This document shows, one piece after another, positions 53,793-62,355 of a DNA stretch of 64,000 nucleotides (positions are counted from its first letter, which is position 1; every line of letters begins with the position of its first letter). Source of the stretch: Aeromicrobium camelliae (lineage in GTDB: Bacteria; Actinomycetota; Actinomycetes; Propionibacteriales; Nocardioidaceae); contig NZ_RQJX01000004.1 of assembly GCF_003850045.1 (NCBI RefSeq), positions 124,001-188,000 of the forward strand. Reading direction: 5' to 3'. The notes under the pieces were generated by a model. That model was not told the origin of the DNA and made no database searches. It worked only from the letters and a program-made list of their open reading frames with translations. The translations under genes and the position numbers were made by a program.

Positions 53793-54619
53793 GCGACGAC
53801 GCCGATGCCGACAACACCGAGCGCACAGCGCCGGTGCGGGGGAAACGTCCAGCTCAAGGCGAACCCGTCATCGACCGGGCGTTCTCGATCCTGCACTCCT
53901 TCGACCCCTCGCACCGCCACCTCGGTCTGAACGAGTTGAGCCGCCGGGCAGGACTGCCGGTGAGCTCGACGCTGCGGATCGCGCGTCAACTCATGAGTTG
54001 GGGTGCCCTGGAGCGCGACGAGCACGGCCGGTTCTGTATCGGGGTACGTCTCTACGAACTCGCCGCGAGCGCTCCGCGTGGCCATGGCATCCGCAACGTC
54101 GCCTTGCCGTTCCTGCACGACCTCGCCGAGGCGACCCGCCAGCACGTGCTGCTCGCCGTACGCGACGGTCACGAGGCCATCCTCCTCGAGCGCATCTCGG
54201 ACCATCAGGCGATGCCGGTGCTCTACCACGTCGGCGGCCGCCTTCCGCTGCACTCCACCGGCGTCGGCCTGGCACTGCTGGCGTTCGAATCGTCGCAATT
54301 CCGCGAGAGCTACCTGTCCCGTTCGCTGGTGCGGATGCCCGAGCAGCAGCCGGTCGACGCGACGCAACTGCGGCGCCTCATCGCCGAGATCCGGCGTGAG
54401 AAGTCGGTGATCTTCCGGCGCCGCGTTCCCACGCCGATCCTCTCGGTGGCCGCGCCGGTGTGGGGAGCCGACGAACAGCTCGCCGGCGCGATCTCGGTCG
54501 TCGTGCCCGACGACGGGTACGACCCGCGGCGGCTCCTCCCGGCCCTGCAAACCTCCAGCAAGTCCCTGTCGCGCGTACTCGGCGCAGGACTGCCGGCGGT
54601 TCCGCCCGGCGACGAATGA
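53789..54619 (+). CDS. IclR-family transcriptional regulator
   Basis: 276 residues: N-terminal winged helix (IDRAFSILHSFDPSHRHLGLNELSRRAGLPVSSTLRIARQL) and a C-terminal GAF-like effector domain (YHVGGRLPLHSTGVGLALLAF). ATG 53789 overlaps the DUF3500 stop by 4 bp. IclR proteins often control aromatic-acid degradation; here two regulators (GntR and IclR) appear in one operon. It is convergent with the FAD hydroxylase gene, 1 bp between stops. Confidence 0.92.
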   Translation: MSDDADADNTERTAPVRGKRPAQGEPVIDRAFSILHSFDPSHRHLGLNELSRRAGLPVSSTLRIARQLMSWGALERDEHGRFCIGVRLYELAASAPRGHGIRNVALPFLHDLAEATRQHVLLAVRDGHEAILLERISDHQAMPVLYHVGGRLPLHSTGVGLALLAFESSQFRESYLSRSLVRMPEQQPVDATQLRRLIAEIRREKSVIFRRRVPTPILSVAAPVWGADEQLAGAISVVVPDDGYDPRRLLPALQTSSKSLSRVLGAGLPAVPPGDE

Positions 54620-54620
54620 G

Positions 54621-56315
54621 TCAGCTCCTCGGTCCGCTCCCGGCGGGGACGCGGGCATCGGCGATCGCCCGACGCAGGGCAGGCGCGACGTCACCCGGCT
54701 CGCCACCTCGCCACGCGACGTGCTGATCGGGACGGACGAGCACCAGCGGCGCCTCCCACCTGGCCGTGATCGCAGGAGCCTCGATCGGCACGATCCGGCA
54801 GAGCTCCGCGTCCTCGACGAGCAGGTCCCGTACCGCCTGCACCTCGGCGCCTGTCATCGACGCCGCGTCCACGAGCAGCGTGAATCCCGGTCCGAGGACG
54901 TCGTACAGCGAGGTGGTGTCGTCGAGCCATCCGTGCGGCAGTAGACAACCGGGAGCGGCCGACGGGACGTAGTCGATCGGATCCGGTGCCGGGGGCGCAC
55001 TGCCCGCGGGAGTGATGAGCGGCGAGTCTCGGTAGTCGTACCCGAGCACGAGACCCAGCGAGTGGAACTCGGACTTCTTCACCGCGAGCGCCTGCGCGGC
55101 GGCACGGCGTGCTTCCTCCCCTCGCGGCCCGGGGTCCCGGAGCGACGGATGGTTCACGTCGTCGGCCAACAGTCGCCCGTTGCGCGCAGCATCGTCGATC
55201 GTCCGGCGAGCGACCGGACGACGCTCGATCTCATAACTGTCGAGGAGCTCAGCCCCCGCCCACCCACGGCACACCGCCGCGAGCTTCCAGGCGAGGTTGG
55301 CGGCGTCCCCGATGCACGTGTTGAACCCGTGCCCGCCCCACGGCGGGTTGGCGTGGGCGGCGTCGCCGACGAGGAACGTCCGGCCGACGCGGTAGCGGGG
55401 GGCGAGCAGCATGCGCGCGGTCCACGGGTCCTCGGCGAGCACCTCGATGTCGACGTCGTCGATGCCCGTGAGCGAGCGGACCAGGTCAGCACTCGGGACT
55501 CCCGCGAAGGCGGCACTCTCGGGGTCGTACCCGTGGATGATCACCCACCACAGGTCGTGGCGGTCCATCTGCCCGACCATGCCGGCGTGCTCTCGCCCGA
55601 TGATCCAGAACTGCACGGCCGGGGGCAGGCTGACACGCTCCGCGAGCTGGGTGGAGCGGAACAGGATCCCGAGGTTCGACTTGCTCGCCGAACTCCCCTC
55701 CAGGCGCATGCCGAGGTCGCGCCGCACGGCCGAGGACACCCCGTCGGCTCCGACGAGATAGCGGCAGTACACGGTCCGTTCGGTACCGTCCTCGTCCTGC
55801 ACCACTGCTGCCGTCAGGTCGTCACGTTCGAGGCTCTCGGTGCGCACGAACTCCACTCCGAGGTGAAGTCGACCTCGTTCGCTGGCCGTCAGTGCTTCTC
55901 GCAGCACCTGCTCGACGACCGGTTGTGCCACCTGCTGGCCGCACTCGGGCGCGAGCTCGTAGCGTCCCTCGGCAAGCTGGAAGGCCTCATCGAAACGCAG
56001 CACCTCGAAGCCGTCGAGCCCCGTACAGAAGGCGACGCTCTGTGAGTACGCGACCTTGAGGGGAGCCGCCGTCCGGAGCGCGTCCGCGAGTCCGAGGCGG
56101 CGCAGGTGGGTCATCGTCCGCGCGTTCGTCGTCTTGGCGCGCGGGTGGAGCCAGTCGAGCTCGACCCGCGGTTCCACGACCGCCACGGACACGCCCCGCT
56201 CGGCCAGTTCCGTGGCCAGGAAGAGGCCGCTCGGACCGCCACCGGCGACGAGCACCTCGAGCGGCGACTCGGGGGTGGTCGCGGGAAGGTCGGCGATGCC
56301 GTGGTGCAGCGTCAC
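54621..56315 (-). CDS. FAD-dependent aromatic hydroxylase (PheA/TfdB/MhpA-like)
   Basis: 564 residues. Flavin motifs: VAGGGPSGLFLATEL, LVGADGVSSAVRRDLG and FLVGDAAHANPPWGGHGFNTCIGDA. A thioredoxin-like C-terminal domain is typical of phenol or 3-hydroxyphenyl-type hydroxylases. It should hydroxylate an aromatic ring with NAD(P)H and O2. GTG 56315 overlaps the transporter stop by 4 bp (GTGA). Substrate unknown. Confidence 0.93.
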   Translation of the reverse strand: MTLHHGIADLPATTPESPLEVLVAGGGPSGLFLATELAERGVSVAVVEPRVELDWLHPRAKTTNARTMTHLRRLGLADALRTAAPLKVAYSQSVAFCTGLDGFEVLRFDEAFQLAEGRYELAPECGQQVAQPVVEQVLREALTASERGRLHLGVEFVRTESLERDDLTAAVVQDEDGTERTVYCRYLVGADGVSSAVRRDLGMRLEGSSASKSNLGILFRSTQLAERVSLPPAVQFWIIGREHAGMVGQMDRHDLWWVIIHGYDPESAAFAGVPSADLVRSLTGIDDVDIEVLAEDPWTARMLLAPRYRVGRTFLVGDAAHANPPWGGHGFNTCIGDAANLAWKLAAVCRGWAGAELLDSYEIERRPVARRTIDDAARNGRLLADDVNHPSLRDPGPRGEEARRAAAQALAVKKSEFHSLGLVLGYDYRDSPLITPAGSAPPAPDPIDYVPSAAPGCLLPHGWLDDTTSLYDVLGPGFTLLVDAASMTGAEVQAVRDLLVEDAELCRIVPIEAPAITARWEAPLVLVRPDQHVAWRGGEPGDVAPALRRAIADARVPAGSGPRS

Positions 56316-57607
56316 CGGGTGGCTCCTCGAGAGGGCAGAAGGGCCGTCACGACGCCTCCGGCGAGCGCGGTCGCCGCGAACCCGACCGCAGTCGCGACGA
56401 GGGGCTGGGACTGCGACACCACCCAGGCGCCGTACGTGGGTCCGACGATCGCTCCGATACGACCGATGCCGAGCGCCCAACCCAGGCCGCTCGCGCGCGC
56501 CTCCGTGGGGTAGTGGCGGGCGACGAAGTCGTTGAGGACGTTCTGCGTGCCCAGGCCGCCGAATCCGGCCAGCAGGACGAGGACGACCAGCACGGGGGTC
56601 GAGGGGCGCGTGGAGATGGCGAGCAGGGCGCTCGCGGCGACCACGAAGCCCACGAGCACGAGGGGCTTGGGGCCGACACGATCCGCGATAGTGGCGGCGA
56701 GCACGGTGCCGACCGCGGCACCGAGGCAGTAGACGAGGAGGAACAGGATCGCCGAGCCCAGCCCGTACCCGGAGGAGTTCATCACCTGCGGCAACCACGT
56801 GGTGATGCCGAAGACGGTCAGGAGGCTGAAGAAGGTCGCCGCCCAGATCAACAGCGTGCTCGAACGCTGGCCGCGGGCCAACAAGACGGCCACACCGCCG
56901 CCCTGCGCCGCCCCGGGCTGAGCTGCGGGAGCGGGGAGCTGGTACGCCTGGCGGACCTGCTCGGCCTCGGCGACGCGGCCACGGGCCGCCAGGAAGCTCG
57001 GCGATTCCGGGAGGAGGACGACCAGCACCGGCACCATGATCACCATGACGGCAGCGACACCGTAGACGGGCCGGAAACCGAAGGAGTCCATCCACTGCGA
57101 GGCGAGCAGCGAGGCGAGCACCATGCCGGTCGGCGGGCCGGTGAGCACGATGCCCAGCCTTCGCGATCGGCCTGCCGCCGGGCTGAACTCGCTCGCCAGA
57201 GCCACGGCGGTGGGCAGCAGTCCGCCGACGCCGAGGCAGGTGAAGATCCGCGCTGCGACGAACAGCTCCAGGTTGGGCGCGAGGGCGGTGAGACCCATGC
57301 CGAGGGAGAAGACGGCCACGCCCGTGATGAAGATCTTCCGCCGACCGAGCCGGTCGGTCATCATCCCGGCGACCAGGGAGCCCACGAGCATGCCGAGCAA
57401 CGCGAGGCTCGCGATGCGACCGCCGGTGCCCGGGGTCAGGTGGAACGGCTCCTGTCCGATGAGTCCGGGGAGCGTGGCCCCGTAGACCATCAGGTCATAA
57501 CCGTCAGCAGCCAGGCAGAGCCAGCACAGCAGGAACACGACAGCGCGCGATCGGCGTCCGCCGGTCGGTGCCGTTGCGGCACTCGGCGAAGTACGAGAGA
57601 GGGCCAT
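56312..57607 (-). CDS. MFS transporter, aromatic acid:H+ symporter type
   Basis: 431 residues with 12 predicted membrane segments. Features of the AAHS branch: LCWLCLAADGYDLMVYGATLP in helix 1 and MMTDRLGRRK between helices 2 and 3. It probably imports the aromatic acid used by the hydroxylase encoded next to it. ATG 57607 follows GGAAGG and removes a 17-codon longer reading. It is the first gene of the two-gene operon. Confidence 0.92.
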   Translation of the reverse strand: MALSRTSPSAATAPTGGRRSRAVVFLLCWLCLAADGYDLMVYGATLPGLIGQEPFHLTPGTGGRIASLALLGMLVGSLVAGMMTDRLGRRKIFITGVAVFSLGMGLTALAPNLELFVAARIFTCLGVGGLLPTAVALASEFSPAAGRSRRLGIVLTGPPTGMVLASLLASQWMDSFGFRPVYGVAAVMVIMVPVLVVLLPESPSFLAARGRVAEAEQVRQAYQLPAPAAQPGAAQGGGVAVLLARGQRSSTLLIWAATFFSLLTVFGITTWLPQVMNSSGYGLGSAILFLLVYCLGAAVGTVLAATIADRVGPKPLVLVGFVVAASALLAISTRPSTPVLVVLVLLAGFGGLGTQNVLNDFVARHYPTEARASGLGWALGIGRIGAIVGPTYGAWVVSQSQPLVATAVGFAATALAGGVVTALLPSRGATR

Positions 57608-57638
57608 GGGTCGACCTTCCGGGAGAGGAGTGAACCAG

Positions 57639-57649
57639 GTCACTGTGAC
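57639..57649. promoter_or_regulatory. Candidate operator of the transporter-hydroxylase operon
   Basis: GTCAC-T-GTGAC, a perfect 5-bp inverted repeat, 31 bp upstream of the MFS start. It could bind the IclR or GntR protein of the cluster. Short, so uncertain. Confidence 0.35.
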
Positions 57650-57734
57650 TGCTGACACACTTCGGCCGCAGGACCGTTTTCACTCATTGGCACGGTGGGG
57701 CGCGACGGGCGAGCGAGGACGGCGTGTTCCGCCG

Positions 57735-58649
57735 TCAGGACGGCTTGCCGGGCGCCTCGTCCGTGAGCGAAGCCTCGGGAGCGGGGGCGACCTTGCGACG
57801 TCCGGAGAGGCTCGCGATGGCGACGCCGACCATCATCACGACGGCACCCGCCCACTCCAGCGCGGTCGGCACCTCCCCCTGGAACACCCACGCCGACGCG
57901 ATACCCACCGGCGGAACCAGCAGGATGAACGGCACGACGGAACCCGCGGGATGACGGGACAGGAGTCCATTGAAGAGCGTGTAGCCGATCAGGGACGCGC
58001 CGATCGCGGTGTACGCGGTGCTCGCCGCGGCGGCCCAACCGAACGCGGCGAGTCCGGCTCGCACGCCGTCCGGCCCCTCCAGGAGCAGGGCGAGTAACAG
58101 GCACGGGACCGGCACCACGAGGGCCGACCACACGACGAGCGACAAGCCCGACGCGACCTTGGCCTGGCGGGCGACGACGTTGCCGATCGCCCACGAGGCG
58201 GCCGCCCCGACGGTCGCCAGCAGCGGGAGCACCGGCGCGCGCAACCCGTGAGCGAGTGCGACCAGCGCGAGACCGGCGGTGCCGACCACCACGCCGACCA
58301 GCTGGCGCCCTGTGGTGCGCTCACCGAGCGCGACCCAGGCCAGCACGATCGTGAAGATGACCTGCGCCTGAAGCACGAGTGACGCCAATCCGGCCGGCAT
58401 CCCGGTCGCCAGCCCGATGTACAAGAGGCTGAACTGCCCGAGGCTCATGAAGGCGCCCACCGCCACGACAGCTCGCCAGCTGGCTTTCGGCCGCGGTACC
58501 AGGAGGATCAGCGGGAAGGCCACGAAGACGAACCGGATCGCGAGGAACAGCAGCGGCGGCACGCCGTCCATGCCCTCGTCGATGACGACGAAGTTCAGTC
58601 CCCACAACACAGCGACGATGACGGCGAGCAGCCGATCCTTGACGGGCAC
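57735..58649 (-). CDS. EamA/DMT-superfamily transporter
   Basis: 304 residues with ten hydrophobic segments in two EamA repeats (VLWGLNFVVIDEGMDGVPPLLFLAIRFVFVA in the first). Family members export amino acids or metabolites. GTG start at 58649. It is 127 bp upstream of the MFS gene on the same strand and may or may not belong to the catabolic cluster. Confidence 0.9.
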   Translation of the reverse strand: MPVKDRLLAVIVAVLWGLNFVVIDEGMDGVPPLLFLAIRFVFVAFPLILLVPRPKASWRAVVAVGAFMSLGQFSLLYIGLATGMPAGLASLVLQAQVIFTIVLAWVALGERTTGRQLVGVVVGTAGLALVALAHGLRAPVLPLLATVGAAASWAIGNVVARQAKVASGLSLVVWSALVVPVPCLLLALLLEGPDGVRAGLAAFGWAAAASTAYTAIGASLIGYTLFNGLLSRHPAGSVVPFILLVPPVGIASAWVFQGEVPTALEWAGAVVMMVGVAIASLSGRRKVAPAPEASLTDEAPGKPS

Positions 58650-58689
58650 GTCCTAACGGTGCCACGTCCCCTCCGTCGCCCACGCCGTG

Positions 58690-58749
58690 AGTGCGACGTT
58701 CAGCAGGCATATCGCCTCATTCCGCCTGCCGAACGTTCCCCCGCGCACT
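58690..58749. terminator. Large interrupted inverted repeat after the DHA2 pump gene
   Basis: Three paired blocks in order: AGTGCG/CGCACT, ACGTTC/GAACGT and GCAGGC/GCCTGC around a 15-nt loop. It is about 50 bp past the pump stop on the minus strand and upstream of EamA, so a terminator is the simplest role. Confidence 0.6.
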
Positions 58750-58795
58750 CCGCTGCGCTCCGTGCAGGGCGGCACCCCCCACACTCAGCGCGTAC

Positions 58796-60304
58796 TCAGA
58801 GGTGGCGGAACGCCCGCCAGGAGACCAGCGCCGCGCCGAGGGCCACGAGGATCGCGGTCCCGGACGTCAGCTGCACCCCGAGGTCGAAGGCCTGCGTCGC
58901 GGACTCGGCCAGCTGCTCGCCGAGCGCGTTCGGGTACCTCGCGGCGTACTCCATCGTGCTGCCGAGCGTCTCGAACGCGTGGGATTTCTCGCCGTACGCG
59001 AGTTCGGCCGGAACCGTGAGCTGGGAGCGGTATGTCGCGGTCAAGACACTGCCGAGCACGGCGGTGCCGAGCACCGCACCCACCTCGTATGCCGTCTCCG
59101 AGATCGCCGACGCCGCACCGGCTTTGTGCACCGGGACGCTCGCCAGGATGAGGTCGTTCGTCAGCGTCTCGGCCATCCCGATCCCGATGCCCATGATCGC
59201 GAACGCGATGAGAACGCTCATGACCGTCGGATGTCCGGTGAACGCGGCGATCGCATAACCGAGCGACGAGGCCAGGAAGCTGCCGCTCACGAGCACCCGG
59301 ATCGGGAAGCGCTCGACGAGCCGCACGGCGATGAAGCCGAATGCGACCGTGACGAGCAGGCCCGGGAGCAGCACCATCGCGGCGTTCATCGGCGACAGGC
59401 CGATGACGAGCTGCAACAGCTGCGACCCGAAGAAGAGGAACCCGGCCAGGCCCATCAGGCTCAGCATGTTCGCGACGATGGCGCCGGTGAAGACGCGGTT
59501 GCCGAACAGCGTGACGTCGAGCATCGGGTTCTCGCGCCGGCGCTGGCGCCGGACGAACAACCAGGCCGCGCCGATCGCGAGGCCCAACGACGCGAGAACG
59601 ACATCGTCGAGGCCGTGCTTGGCGCCGTGCTTGATCGCGAAGACCGCAGGAATCATCGCCAGCATCGAGAGCATGATCGACGGCAGGTCCAGCGGGCCCG
59701 GGTTCGGATCGCGCGACTCGGGCAGGAGCACCAGCGCGAGCGGGACGAACAGCACGATGAGCGGCACGTTGATGAGGAAGACCGATCCCCACCAGAAGTG
59801 CTCGAGCAGCCAGCCGCCGACGATCGGTCCGAGGGCGGCGCCACCGGAGAACATCGCGGCCCACGTCGCGATGGCGATCCGGCGGTCCCGGGCGTTCACG
59901 AAGACGTTGCGGATGATCGAGAGCGTCGACGGCATCAGCGTCGCCCCGAAGAAGCCGAGCAGGCCGCGCGCGACGATGAGCATCTCCGCGCTCTCCGCCC
60001 GCGCCGCCACCAGGGACGCGACGCCGAAACCGACCGCACCTGCGACCAGCAGCTTGCGCCGGCCGAGACGGTCGCCGATCGAGCCCATCGCGATGAGCAG
60101 GCCGGCGAGCATGAGGGCGTACAGGTCGACGATCCACAGCAGCTGCGTACCCGTGGGCCGAAGATCCCTGCTGATCTCCGGCAGCGCGAAGCTCAAGACC
60201 GTGTTGTCGACCGACACCAGAAGGACGGGAATCATCAGCACCGCGAGCGCCAGCCACTCGCGCCGTCCGGCGCGCAGGCGCCCAGTCGTCTCCATCATGG
60301 TCAT
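58796..60304 (-). CDS. MFS drug-efflux-type transporter (DHA2, 14-helix)
   Basis: 502 residues and about 14 membrane segments. The DHA2 features are LLVSVDNTVLSFALPEI (helix 1), GSIGDRLGRRKLL (motif A) and a helix 5 with GAALGPIVGGWL (motif C of drug/H+ antiporters). It probably expels a toxic compound. Several in-frame ATGs (60304, 60298, 60295) compete. Control by the divergent TetR gene through the palindrome at 60312 is strongly suggested. Confidence 0.93.
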   Translation of the reverse strand: MTMMETTGRLRAGRREWLALAVLMIPVLLVSVDNTVLSFALPEISRDLRPTGTQLLWIVDLYALMLAGLLIAMGSIGDRLGRRKLLVAGAVGFGVASLVAARAESAEMLIVARGLLGFFGATLMPSTLSIIRNVFVNARDRRIAIATWAAMFSGGAALGPIVGGWLLEHFWWGSVFLINVPLIVLFVPLALVLLPESRDPNPGPLDLPSIMLSMLAMIPAVFAIKHGAKHGLDDVVLASLGLAIGAAWLFVRRQRRRENPMLDVTLFGNRVFTGAIVANMLSLMGLAGFLFFGSQLLQLVIGLSPMNAAMVLLPGLLVTVAFGFIAVRLVERFPIRVLVSGSFLASSLGYAIAAFTGHPTVMSVLIAFAIMGIGIGMAETLTNDLILASVPVHKAGAASAISETAYEVGAVLGTAVLGSVLTATYRSQLTVPAELAYGEKSHAFETLGSTMEYAARYPNALGEQLAESATQAFDLGVQLTSGTAILVALGAALVSWRAFRHL

Positions 60305-60311
60305 GCGCGCT

Positions 60312-60335
60312 ACTGTACCGTCCAGACGGTACAGT
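60312..60335. promoter_or_regulatory. TetR operator between pump and regulator
   Basis: ACTGTACCGTC-N2-GACGGTACAGT, a perfect 24-bp palindrome, 7 bp upstream of the pump start and 53 bp upstream of the TetR ATG. The form is typical of TetR/AcrR operators. Confidence 0.85.
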
Positions 60336-60388
60336 CATCAAACACTTTGGAATATGAGGCTGAACACGTGATCGCCTACACTCAGGGC

Positions 60389-60913
60389 ATGCCGCCCGAG
60401 GAGCCCTCCACCCGCGACAGACTTCTCGACGCGTTCGAGACCCTCCTGGTCACCGAGGGCAGCCGCGCCGCGACTCTCGACGCCGTCGCCGCCGAAGCCG
60501 GCGTCTCGAAGGGGGGCCTCCTCTACCACTTCCACAGCAAGGACGAGCTGGTCGAGGGGATGCTGGACCGGATGCGGCTCATGGGCGAACGCGACGCCAC
60601 CGCGATGCGGACGGCCCCGCAAGGCCCGGTCGACTACTACCTCGAGACGTCCGTCGACTCCGGGTCCGCCTTCGATCGCGCGCTCATCGCCGCCGCACGC
60701 ATCGCCCAGGAGAACGACGAACGTGCCAGCCATGCCCTGGCCGAGCTGCGCGACCAGTGGTTCGCGGTGCTCAGCGACCACCTCGGCGACGAGGCGCTCG
60801 CCCGCACGATCCAACTGATCGGCGACGGCCTCTACTTCGACGACACGTCGGGGTTCACCGACCCGCGCGCCCTCGAGCACGTCCGCGACGTGCTCGCGCG
60901 GCTCGACCTCTGA
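60389..60913 (+). CDS. TetR-family repressor of the divergent pump
   Basis: 174 residues. Helix-turn-helix TLDAVAAEAGVSKGGLLYHFHSKDELV. TACACT lies 6 bp before ATG 60389, a leaderless pattern. The divergent MFS gene and shared perfect palindrome make a classic drug-sensing pair. The C-terminal ligand domain does not reveal the inducer. Confidence 0.93.
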   Translation: MPPEEPSTRDRLLDAFETLLVTEGSRAATLDAVAAEAGVSKGGLLYHFHSKDELVEGMLDRMRLMGERDATAMRTAPQGPVDYYLETSVDSGSAFDRALIAAARIAQENDERASHALAELRDQWFAVLSDHLGDEALARTIQLIGDGLYFDDTSGFTDPRALEHVRDVLARLDL

Positions 60914-60914
60914 C

Positions 60915-61667
60915 TCAGGCCGGCGCCGGTTCCTGCAGGCGCCGACCCGTCAGCCGGCGCAGACCCCACCAGGTCACGCGCAGCATGGCCTCGAGGATGA
61001 TCGATGCGCTCATCTTGGACACGCCGTGCTCGCGCTCTCGGAAGGCGATCGGCAGCTCGACGATCCGGGCGCCGAGATCCCTGGCCCGCACGGTCATGTC
61101 GATCTGGAAGCAGTACCCCTGCGAGTGGATGCCGGCGAGGTCGAAGCGGCGCAACAGATCGGCCGAAAAGGCGCGGAATCCCGCCGTGGCGTCGTGCACG
61201 GAGAGTCCGAGCATGACGCGGGCGTAGGCGTTGGCGCCGCGGCTCAGCACCTCACGATGGCGCGGCCAGTCGACGACGCTGCCACCTCGGACCCATCGGG
61301 ACCCGATCGCCAGGTCGGCTCCGCCACCACGGACGGCGTCGATCAGCGCTTGGAGCCGGTCGGCCGGGTGGGAGCCGTCGGCGTCCATCTCGACGAGAAC
61401 GCCGTAGCCGCGCTCGAGCCCCCAACCGAACCCGTCGACGTACGCGGTACCGAGCCCGAGCTTGCCCGGCCGGTCGAGCACGTGGACGCGCGGTTCCTCC
61501 AGGTCGCGCACCAGCTGCGACGTCCCGTCCGGGCTGGCGTCGTCGACGACGAGCACGTCGGCGTCCGAGGCGGTGAGGATGCGCCGCAACGTGATGACGA
61601 TGCTGTCGCGCTCGTTGTAGGTCGGCACGATGACCAGAGCCCTCTGGCCGCTCGAACTGCTGTCCAC
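60915..61667 (-). CDS. Polyprenol monophosphomannose synthase (GT2)
   Basis: 250 residues, GT2 fold: ALVIVPTYNERDSI, VLVVDDASPDGTS, MDADGSHPADRLQALI and SRWVRGGSVVDWP. It transfers mannose from GDP-mannose to a polyprenyl phosphate at the inner face of the membrane, supplying lipomannan or protein O-mannosylation in actinobacteria. No C-terminal membrane domain is fused; mycobacterial Ppm1 has an Lnt-like partner domain that is absent here. GTG start 61667. Convergent with the TetR gene, 1 bp between stops. Confidence 0.92.
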   Translation of the reverse strand: MDSSSSGQRALVIVPTYNERDSIVITLRRILTASDADVLVVDDASPDGTSQLVRDLEEPRVHVLDRPGKLGLGTAYVDGFGWGLERGYGVLVEMDADGSHPADRLQALIDAVRGGGADLAIGSRWVRGGSVVDWPRHREVLSRGANAYARVMLGLSVHDATAGFRAFSADLLRRFDLAGIHSQGYCFQIDMTVRARDLGARIVELPIAFREREHGVSKMSASIILEAMLRVTWWGLRRLTGRRLQEPAPA

Positions 61668-61713
61668 GTCGTCATCCTCCCCTTGATCGACGGTGGGCGC
61701 CTCGCGATCCTCG

Positions 61714-62355
61714 TCACAGCGCGGGGTTCGCGACGTCCCTCCACTGCGAACCCATCGGGTCGACTCGGATGCTACCTGAGCTCCAGGCGGCGAGCTGCCG
61801 GTCGAGGTCGTCCACGTCTCGCACGGCGACCGTGAAGTTCACGGCGTTGCCGTACTCGACGGCGACGACGTCGGCAACTTGACGCAGACGGTGTTCGAAC
61901 GCCCCGGACTCGGCCACGGGCACGGTCACGACGCCGATCGCGAGCTCCTCACGGCGACGGACTCCGGCCTGGTCGAGGACCGCGGCCGTCGCGTCGCCGT
62001 AGGCCCGCACCAGGCCGCCCGCGCCGAGGAGGATCCCGCCGAACCAGCGGGTGACGACCACGACGACGTCGCTCAACTCCCGGCCCGTGACGACCTCGAG
62101 CATCGGCCGCCCGGCGGTGCCGGCCGGCTCTCCGTCGTCGTTGGAGCGCTGCAGGTCACCGCGTGCGCCGATGACGAACGCGGTGCAGTGATGCCGCGCA
62201 TCGTGGTAGGCAGCGCGGACGTCCGCGATGAAGGCGCGGGCGTGCTCCTCGGACTCGACCCGGCAGGCCTGCCCGAGGAAACGCGAGCGCTTGATCTCGA
62301 TCTCGGCGGCGACGGATTCGCCGAGACCGAGGTCGAGCGTGCGGTAGCTGGTCAG
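61714..62355 (-). CDS. YigZ/IMPACT family protein with probable CTG start
   Basis: 213 residues. The family N-terminal domain is complete: EIEIKRSRFLGQACRV, AYHDARHHCTAFVIG, RSNDDGEPAGTAGRPMLEV and TRWFGGILLGAGGLVRAYGDA. The obvious ATG at 62103 would cut off this domain (84 residues). No ATG, GTG or TTG occurs in frame between the methyltransferase stop and 62103; a CTG at 62355-62353 overlaps that stop as CTGA, like the ATGA/GTGA overlaps elsewhere, and gives a normal family N-terminus (TSYRTL). IMPACT proteins relate to translation control, but YigZ function is unclear. Confidence 0.85.
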   Translation of the reverse strand: MTSYRTLDLGLGESVAAEIEIKRSRFLGQACRVESEEHARAFIADVRAAYHDARHHCTAFVIGARGDLQRSNDDGEPAGTAGRPMLEVVTGRELSDVVVVVTRWFGGILLGAGGLVRAYGDATAAVLDQAGVRRREELAIGVVTVPVAESGAFEHRLRQVADVVAVEYGNAVNFTVAVRDVDDLDRQLAAWSSGSIRVDPMGSQWRDVANPAL

